From: an uncultured Microbacteriaceae bacterium
GTDB lineage: Bacteria > Actinomycetota > Actinomycetes > Actinomycetales > Microbacteriaceae
Assembly (NCBI GenBank): GCA_934661165.1
Contig: CAKUJB010000021.1
Span: 1 to 20,031 of the forward strand
Direction of reading: 5' to 3'
Length of the DNA stretch: 20,031 nucleotides
Shown piece by piece: positions 14,083-20,031 of the stretch. A model generated the notes under the pieces. That model did not search any database. It saw nothing but the letters and a program-made list of their open reading frames with translations, and had not been told where the DNA came from. Position 1 is the stretch's first letter. Every line of letters starts with the position of its first letter. Position numbers and translations under genes: made by a program.

Positions 14083-14796
14083 TCAGCGGGTCGACGGCCG
14101 GATGATCCCGATCGGCGTCGACTCGGCGCCCTGGCCGAGCGGGTTGTCGCGGATGAGGCTCGCGACGTGCTCGTCGCTGCCGCGGCCCAGCGTCGTGCCG
14201 AGGATGTTGACCCCTAGGTCGTTCGCGTCGACGATCGCGACCTCCAGCGCGATCCCCCGCTCGGCGAAGGCCGCCTTGAGCTCCGCGGCCACCCGGCGAG
14301 GCTTGAGCGGCACGAGGACGACCTGCTCGTTGTACGGCGGGATGGTGTGGGCGGTCGGCCCGTCGATGCCGCGCACGCGGTCGCCGGCGATCCGGTAGAA
14401 GTCGCCGCGCCGCCCGAGGCGCTTCGTGACGGCGGCCACCGCCGCCGCGAAGAGGATCCGCGGCGTCCCGGCCTCGCGGAAGGCCATCTCCATCGTCTCG
14501 GGCATGCCGACGCCGATGCCGTAGCCGGTCTTCGTCACATGCTTCGAGAGGAATGCGGCGAGCGGCCGCGCCTCGACCTCCGCGATCGGGAAGGCCCGGC
14601 CCTGCGAGATCGCGACGATCTTCTCCGAAATGATGAGGAGATCATCATCCGCGGCGTGCGGCACGGCGTACTCCAGCACGAACGGGATCAGGTCGTCTCC
14701 CGCGACGAGCACACGCGTCCGCACCGGGATGCGCAGATAGCGTCCGCTGTCGACCTCAATCTCGAGCTGCTTGTCCGGATTCGGCTGCGCGGTCAC
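14083..14796 (-). CDS. Coenzyme F420-0:L-glutamate ligase-like protein (CofE/F420_ligase family)
   Basis: A protein of 237 residues. Authentic CofE enzymes add L-glutamate, then a second one by a gamma link, to F420-0 using GTP. Visible family blocks are DDDLLIISEKIVAISQGR (50-67), KTGYGIGVGMPETM (89-102), DGPTAHTIPPYNEQV (145-159) and VAIVDANDLGVNILG (186-200). These resemble the CofE-like branch found in bacteria not known to make F420, so true F420 activity is doubtful; no other F420 gene is in the window. The GTG start lies 17 nt downstream of the sigA stop on the same strand, so cotranscription with sigA is likely. A GGGGA stretch just upstream may serve as ribosome binding site. It converges on ATP-grasp paralogue 3 with an 8-nt gap. 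Confidence 0.78.
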   Translation of the reverse strand: MTAQPNPDKQLEIEVDSGRYLRIPVRTRVLVAGDDLIPFVLEYAVPHAADDDLLIISEKIVAISQGRAFPIAEVEARPLAAFLSKHVTKTGYGIGVGMPETMEMAFREAGTPRILFAAAVAAVTKRLGRRGDFYRIAGDRVRGIDGPTAHTIPPYNEQVVLVPLKPRRVAAELKAAFAERGIALEVAIVDANDLGVNILGTTLGRGSDEHVASLIRDNPLGQGAESTPIGIIRPSTR

Positions 14797-14813
14797 GCAT
14801 TCATCCCCAGGCG

Positions 14814-16370
<1,557 letters not shown>

Positions 16371-16549
16371 CTGCACCCTCCGCTCGCTCGCCGTGCCGGC
16401 GGCATGACTAGGACCCTTGTCAAGTCCCGCGCGCCGCGGAATGCGATCGCTCAGGCCTCAGACAGGGTCCAGGCCAATGATTATCGCACACCGATCCGCG
16501 CATTCCTCTCAGCGTCGAGACGGCGCGCCGCATTCCCGGATCCGGCCGA
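16371..16549. other. Leader and promoter region of sigA
   Basis: About 180 nt without a gene, between the PAC2-family stop and sigA (both minus strand). It contains the extended -10 candidate TGCGATAAT (GATAAT at 16485-16480), an isolated TTGACA (16423-16418) with no -10 at a usable distance, and three copies of GAATGC/GCATTC. A leader of about 100 nt is predicted. I see no clear terminator for the PAC2-family gene. Confidence 0.5.
16480..16485 (-). promoter_or_regulatory. Probable extended -10 promoter of sigA
   Basis: GATAAT preceded by TGTGC, which supplies an extended -10 TGN. It stands out in a GC-rich region. The -35 position reads GAGGAA at 17 nt, which is poor, as is common with extended -10 promoters. 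Initiation would be near 16473. Confidence 0.5.
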
Positions 16550-17470
16550 TCAGTCGAGATCGCGCCCCTCGTCCCGCTGCCTCGCGAGGAACTTCTGCAG
16601 CTCGTCGGCGATCTGGTCCGCTGTCGGCAGATTCCCTGCGCTGTCGGTGAGCAGCGAGGGCAGCGGGTTCTCCTCCATGTAGCTGTCGTGGCGCCGCTCG
16701 AGGCCCTCGATGAGCCGCTGCAGCTCGGCGTTCGTGCCGACCTGCTCCTCGATCTTCGTGAGGTAGTCGCGGCCGTCGGCCCGCAGCTCGTCGGTCGGGA
16801 AGACGAGCCCCGTCGCCGTCGTGATCGACTCGAGCGCGGCGACCGCCGCGTTCGGGTAGTTCGTGTCCCCGAGGTAGTGCGGCACGAGCAGCGCGATGCC
16901 CGCGACCGAGTGCCCGAGCTCCTGCAGCCGGTACTCGATGAGATGGAGCGCCGTCGACGGCAGCTGCGTGTTCGGCCGCCAGATCGAGAGCTGCTCGATG
17001 AGATCCTCGCGGGTGCCGCTGATCGTCACCCCGATCGGCCTCGTGTGCGGCACGGGCATCGGCACCGCGTGCACCCAGGTCGTCCGGGCGACGCCGAGCT
17101 CCTCGACGATGCCGATGACGGCCGCCGCGAACCGCTCCCACTGCAGATCCGGCTCGTAGCCCGCAAGCAGGAGGAATGGCGTGCCGAGCTCGTCCTCCAG
17201 CAGCTCGAGCGACAGCTCCGACGGCGCGTAGTCCGTGAGCCGGGTCGACTCGAACGTCATGATCGGGCGTCGCGAGCGGTAGTCGAGCAGCTCGTCGTTG
17301 TCGAAGCGGATGAGCTCCTGCCCCGGCAGTGCGTCGATGAGGTGATCGCTGAGCTGGGCGACGGCGTGCCCGGCGTCGGCGAAGCCGGTGAGCCCCGCGA
17401 CGAGGTCGAGCCCGCGCGGGACGACGGCGAGATCGGCGACGACCTCGTACAGCTCCTCGGGATCCCTCAT
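16550..17470 (-). CDS. PAC2 family protein (proteasome assembly chaperone-like fold)
   Basis: A protein of 306 residues. Recognisable PAC2 features are GLDLVAGLTGFADAGHAVAQ near the N-terminus, then DELLDYRSRRPIM, FLLLAGYEPDLQWERFAAAV, VPMPVPHTRP, IALLVPHYLGDTNYPNAAVA and a C-terminal helical segment with DELQKFLARQRDE. The fold is shared with eukaryotic proteasome assembly chaperones; the role in bacteria is unsettled. The ATG at 17470 is preferred over a TTG three codons upstream because a TACGCT hexamer ends 8 nt before it. It lies upstream of sigA on the same strand and diverges from pepA, with only 37 nt between the start codons. Confidence 0.88.
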   Translation of the reverse strand: MRDPEELYEVVADLAVVPRGLDLVAGLTGFADAGHAVAQLSDHLIDALPGQELIRFDNDELLDYRSRRPIMTFESTRLTDYAPSELSLELLEDELGTPFLLLAGYEPDLQWERFAAAVIGIVEELGVARTTWVHAVPMPVPHTRPIGVTISGTREDLIEQLSIWRPNTQLPSTALHLIEYRLQELGHSVAGIALLVPHYLGDTNYPNAAVAALESITTATGLVFPTDELRADGRDYLTKIEEQVGTNAELQRLIEGLERRHDSYMEENPLPSLLTDSAGNLPTADQIADELQKFLARQRDEGRDLD

Positions 17471-17478
17471 GCCGCACA

Positions 17479-17484
17479 AGCGTA
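17479..17484 (-). promoter_or_regulatory. Possible -10 of the PAC2-family gene (leaderless)
   Basis: TACGCT on the minus strand ends 8 nt before the ATG at 17470. It lies back to back with the pepA -10, 11 nt away, so each promoter's upstream half overlaps the other gene's start region. Confidence 0.4.
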
Positions 17485-17495
17485 GGCCCCCTGCC

Positions 17496-17501
17496 TAGAC
17501 T
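17496..17501 (+). promoter_or_regulatory. Probable -10 of pepA (leaderless)
   Basis: TAGACT is followed by exactly 6 nt and the GTG at 17508. There is no room for a ribosome binding site, so a leaderless message is predicted. Confidence 0.5.
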
Positions 17502-17507
17502 CGTGCT

Positions 17508-19001
17508 GTGCCAGTGCCTCGCGTGACGACCGCCTCGACCCCCCTCCTCGACACCCCGGCCGACGTCCTCGTCGTCGGGATCCGGCAGAGCCCCGACGGC
17601 CCCGTCGTCGTCGGCGAGGCGCCGCCGGAGCTCGCGGACCAGCTCGTGGCGATCGGCGCGACCGGCGCGACCGACGAGGTCCGCCGCCTGCCCGGCAGCG
17701 TGGGCGCGGCGCGCTCGGTCGCGACGATCGGACTCGGCAAGGACGCTCCGGATGCGAATGCGCTGCGCGAGGCCGCCGGCGCGCTCACGCGGCAGCTGCG
17801 CGGCGTCGGCAGCATCGTCCTCGGCCTGCCGTGGGCGACGCCCGAGGAGGCTGCCGCGCTCCTCGAGGGCGCGGCGATCGGCGCCTACCGGTTCGACGAC
17901 TTCCGTTCGAAGCCCGACGCGAAGCTCGCCCCCGTCGAGGAGATCATCCTCCCCGGCGTCGACGCGGCCGTCGTCGCCGCGGCGACCGCGATCACGGAGG
18001 CCGTCGGCCTCGTGCGCGACCTCGTCAACACGCCGCCGAACGCGCTCGACCCCGTGGAGCTCGCGGCCCGCGCGCTCGCCGCCGTCGAGGCCGTCGCCGC
18101 GACCGGCGCCCCGATCAGCGCCGAGGTGCTCGACGAGGCGGCGCTCGCCGCGGGCGAGTACGGCGGCATCCTCGCGGTCGGCCGCGGCTCCCGGCGCCCC
18201 CCGCGCCTCGTGCGCGTCGACTACCGCCCGGAGGGCGCGATCGCGCACCTCGCGTACGTCGGCAAGGGCATCACCTTCGACACCGGCGGGCTCTCGCTCA
18301 AGCCGCCGACGGGCATGGTCGGCATGAAGTACGACATGACCGGCGCGGCGACCGTGCTCGCGGCGACCCTTGCCGCCGCGCGACTCGGGGTCGCGACGCG
18401 GCTCACCGCATTCCTCTGCATCGCGGAGAACATGCCGGGCGGCGACGCGACCCGTCCGAACGACGTCATCACGATCAAGGGCGGGACGACCGTCGAGGTG
18501 CTCAACACCGACGCCGAGGGCCGCCTCGTCCTCGCCGACGGGCTCGTCGCCGCGAGCGAGCTGCAGCCCGACGGCATCGTCGACGTCGCGACGCTCACGG
18601 GCGCCGCGCGCAACGCCTTCGGCTTCCGCACCACGGTGGCGATGGGCGACGCGGCGTTCACCGCGGAGCTCGCGGCCGCGGCGGCGGCGGCGGGCGAGGG
18701 CGTGCAGCCGCTGCCGATCGGCCCCGAGTGGCGGCCCGAGCTCAAGAGCGACGTCGCGGACATCGCGAACGTCAAGACGGGGTCCGCGATCGGCGGCATG
18801 TTCGTCGCCGGCGCCTTCCTCGAGGAGTTCGTCGGCCGCCTGGGCGATGACGAGGATGCTCCGCGGATCCCCTGGACGCACCTCGACATCGCGGGTCCGG
18901 CGAACAACGAGGGCAGCGCCTGGGGCTACACCGCGAAGGGCGCGACCGGCGCCATGGTCCGCACGCTCGTGCGGCTCGCGCACGCCCGGGCGACGGACTG
19001 A
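17508..19001 (+). CDS. pepA: Leucyl aminopeptidase, M17 family
   Basis: A cytoplasmic two-metal aminopeptidase of 497 residues that removes N-terminal residues from peptides and normally forms hexamers. The C-terminal catalytic domain is complete: YVGKGITFDTGGLSLKP (250-266) with Lys253, Asp258 and Lys265, GMKYDMTGAATVLA (272-285) with Asp276, and the family signature NTDAEGRL (333-340) with Asp335, Glu337 and the catalytic Arg339. The N-terminal macro-like domain covers about 1-165 and is less conserved, as usual. Start GTG 17508 is fixed by the -10 hexamer 6 nt upstream. lpdA follows 71 nt downstream on the same strand with its own leader. Confidence 0.96.
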   Translation: MPVPRVTTASTPLLDTPADVLVVGIRQSPDGPVVVGEAPPELADQLVAIGATGATDEVRRLPGSVGAARSVATIGLGKDAPDANALREAAGALTRQLRGVGSIVLGLPWATPEEAAALLEGAAIGAYRFDDFRSKPDAKLAPVEEIILPGVDAAVVAAATAITEAVGLVRDLVNTPPNALDPVELAARALAAVEAVAATGAPISAEVLDEAALAAGEYGGILAVGRGSRRPPRLVRVDYRPEGAIAHLAYVGKGITFDTGGLSLKPPTGMVGMKYDMTGAATVLAATLAAARLGVATRLTAFLCIAENMPGGDATRPNDVITIKGGTTVEVLNTDAEGRLVLADGLVAASELQPDGIVDVATLTGAARNAFGFRTTVAMGDAAFTAELAAAAAAAGEGVQPLPIGPEWRPELKSDVADIANVKTGSAIGGMFVAGAFLEEFVGRLGDDEDAPRIPWTHLDIAGPANNEGSAWGYTAKGATGAMVRTLVRLAHARATD

Positions 19002-19029
19002 GCCGCCGTCTCGCACATCGCTGAAGCGG

Positions 19030-19035
19030 TAGGGT
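19030..19035 (+). promoter_or_regulatory. Probable -10 of lpdA
   Basis: TAGGGT in the 71-nt gap after pepA; initiation near 19042 would give a leader of about 30 nt. There is no convincing -35. Confidence 0.4.
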
Positions 19036-19058
19036 TGATCGAGATCTCCGCGAGCAGT

Positions 19059-19064
19059 GAGGAA
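19059..19064 (+). promoter_or_regulatory. Shine-Dalgarno sequence that fixes the lpdA TTG start
   Basis: GAGGAA lies 8 nt before a TTG at 19073. No ATG or GTG in frame is nearby, and the TTG gives the family N-terminus (M)TEHTYDLVVLGAGSGGY. This supports the rare start codon. Confidence 0.65.
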
Positions 19065-19072
19065 CCCGGATT

Positions 19073-20031
19073 TTGACTGAGCACACCTACGACCTCGTCG
19101 TCCTCGGCGCCGGCAGCGGAGGCTACGCCGCGGCCCTCCGCGCGAGCGAGCTCGGCATGACCGTCGCGCTCATCGAGAAGGACAAGGTCGGCGGCACCTG
19201 CCTCCACATCGGCTGCATCCCGACGAAGGCGCTGCTCCACTCCGCCGAGCTCGCCGACCAGGCGAAGGAGGCCGGGCACGCCGGTGTGCAGGTCGAATAC
19301 AAGGGTGTCGACGTGCCGAGCGTCGTCGCCTACAAGGACGCGATCATCGCCTCGAAGTTCAAGGGGCTGCAGGGCCTCCTCAAGGCGCGCGGCATCACGA
19401 CCGTCGCCGGCGCCGGCCGACTCGTCGGACCCAAGCAGGTCCAGGTCGGCGAGGACGTCTACACCGGGACGAATGTCGTGCTCGCGACCGGCTCGTACTC
19501 CCGACTGCTGCCCGGCCTCACCGTCGGCAAGCGGATCATCACCTCGGAGCAGGCGCTGCAGCTCGACGCGGTGCCGCAGCGCGCGATCGTGCTCGGCGGC
19601 GGCGTCATCGGCGTCGAGTTCTCCTCCGTCTGGCGCTCGTGGGGTGCCGAGGTGACGATCGTCGAGGGGCTGAGCCACCTCGTGCCGAACGAGGACGAGT
19701 CGGTGTCGAAGCAGTTCGAGCGCGCATTCCGCAAGCGCGGCATCGACTTCAAGCTCGGCGTGCGCTTCCAGTCGGCGGTCGAGACCGACACCGGCGTGAC
19801 CGTGACGCTCGAGAACGGCGAGGTGCTCGAGGGCGACATCCTCCTCGTCGCCGTCGGCCGCGGCCCGGTCACCGAGGGGCTCGGCTTCGAGGAGCAGGGC
19901 GTGCAGCTCGACCGCGGCTTCGTCGTGACGAATGCGCGGCTCGAGACCTCGGTCCCCGGCGTCTACGCCGTCGGCGACATCGTCCCCGGCCTCCAGCTCG
20001 CGCACCGCGGCTTCCAGCAGGGCATCTTCGT
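19073..20031 (+). CDS. lpdA: Dihydrolipoyl dehydrogenase, C-terminus cut by window edge
   Basis: The E3 flavoprotein subunit of 2-oxoacid dehydrogenase complexes; it reoxidises dihydrolipoamide and reduces NAD+. Only 319 codons are in the window, of about 460 expected. The start is TTG with a good ribosome binding site. Visible parts in order: the FAD-binding VVLGAGSGGYAAALRASELG (9-28), the redox-active disulfide GGTCLHIGCIPTKALLHSA (Cys43, Cys48), the NAD-binding VLGGGVIGVEFSSVWRSWGA, and the second FAD motif SVPGVYAVGDIVPG near the right edge. The dimerisation domain with the catalytic His-Glu pair lies outside. In related genomes the 2-oxoacid dehydrogenase E2 gene (sucB) commonly follows. 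Confidence 0.95.
   Translation, partial: MTEHTYDLVVLGAGSGGYAAALRASELGMTVALIEKDKVGGTCLHIGCIPTKALLHSAELADQAKEAGHAGVQVEYKGVDVPSVVAYKDAIIASKFKGLQGLLKARGITTVAGAGRLVGPKQVQVGEDVYTGTNVVLATGSYSRLLPGLTVGKRIITSEQALQLDAVPQRAIVLGGGVIGVEFSSVWRSWGAEVTIVEGLSHLVPNEDESVSKQFERAFRKRGIDFKLGVRFQSAVETDTGVTVTLENGEVLEGDILLVAVGRGPVTEGLGFEEQGVQLDRGFVVTNARLETSVPGVYAVGDIVPGLQLAHRGFQQGIF

Noticed and set aside
16418..16423. Perfect TTGACA (minus strand) upstream of sigA as a -35
   Set aside because: The position 17 nt downstream reads GCCGGC, and no -10-like hexamer occurs at 15-19 nt. The extended -10 GATAAT farther upstream is a better promoter candidate.

Overview
This is a high-GC window (about 70 % G+C by eye) of an actinobacterial chromosome, most likely from the family Microbacteriaceae or a close relative. 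The evidence is a set of core actinobacterial markers: the dut-DUF3710-DUF3159 run, DUF3093, DUF4193, the septation protein SepH, an actinobacterial-type topoisomerase IV pair, a small DUF7455 zinc-ribbon protein, a primary sigma factor with a long Ala/Lys/Thr-rich N-terminus, a PAC2 protein, PepA and LpdA. I see no tRNA, rRNA, CRISPR array, insertion sequence or phage gene.

Layout. 1-1366 (minus): DUF3159 (C-terminus cut by the window edge), DUF3710 and dut, joined by 4-nt stop/start overlaps. 1421-2160: DUF3093 (plus) and DUF4193 (minus), whose stop codons share one CTAG. 2381-4547: sepH (plus), convergent with an alkaline-phosphatase-superfamily phosphodiesterase (minus). 4560-9193: parC (plus), convergent with parE (minus). 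9313-14074 (plus): an accessory-looking block of two tandem ATP-grasp ligase paralogues, the small DUF7455 gene, an EctB-type diaminobutyrate aminotransferase, and a third ATP-grasp paralogue overlapping the aminotransferase by 4 nt. 14083-17470 (minus): a CofE-like gamma-glutamyl ligase 17 nt behind sigA, then sigA, then a PAC2-family gene. 17508-20031 (plus): pepA and the first 319 codons of lpdA.

How the genes fit together. Most of the window is housekeeping: nucleotide-pool hygiene (dut), cell division (sepH), chromosome decatenation (parC/parE), transcription (sigA), peptide turnover (pepA) and 2-oxoacid dehydrogenase function (lpdA). The interesting part is the block between parE and sigA. 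An orphan diaminobutyrate (DAB) aminotransferase, with no ectoine partners ectA or ectC in view, sits with three carboxylate-amine ligase-type ATP-grasp proteins, and a gamma-glutamyl-ligase-type protein converges on them. I propose a DAB-dependent amide-bond-forming pathway, for example DAB supply for type-B peptidoglycan or a DAB-containing peptide or cell-envelope modification. The family assignments are visible in the sequence; the pathway is inference.

Regulatory theme. At least seven genes (dut, DUF3093, the phosphodiesterase, parE, ectB, the PAC2 gene and pepA) carry a -10-like hexamer ending 6-8 nt before the start codon with no room for a Shine-Dalgarno site, which predicts leaderless mRNAs. 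DUF4193, sepH, DUF7455, sigA and lpdA instead have leaders with ribosome binding sites.
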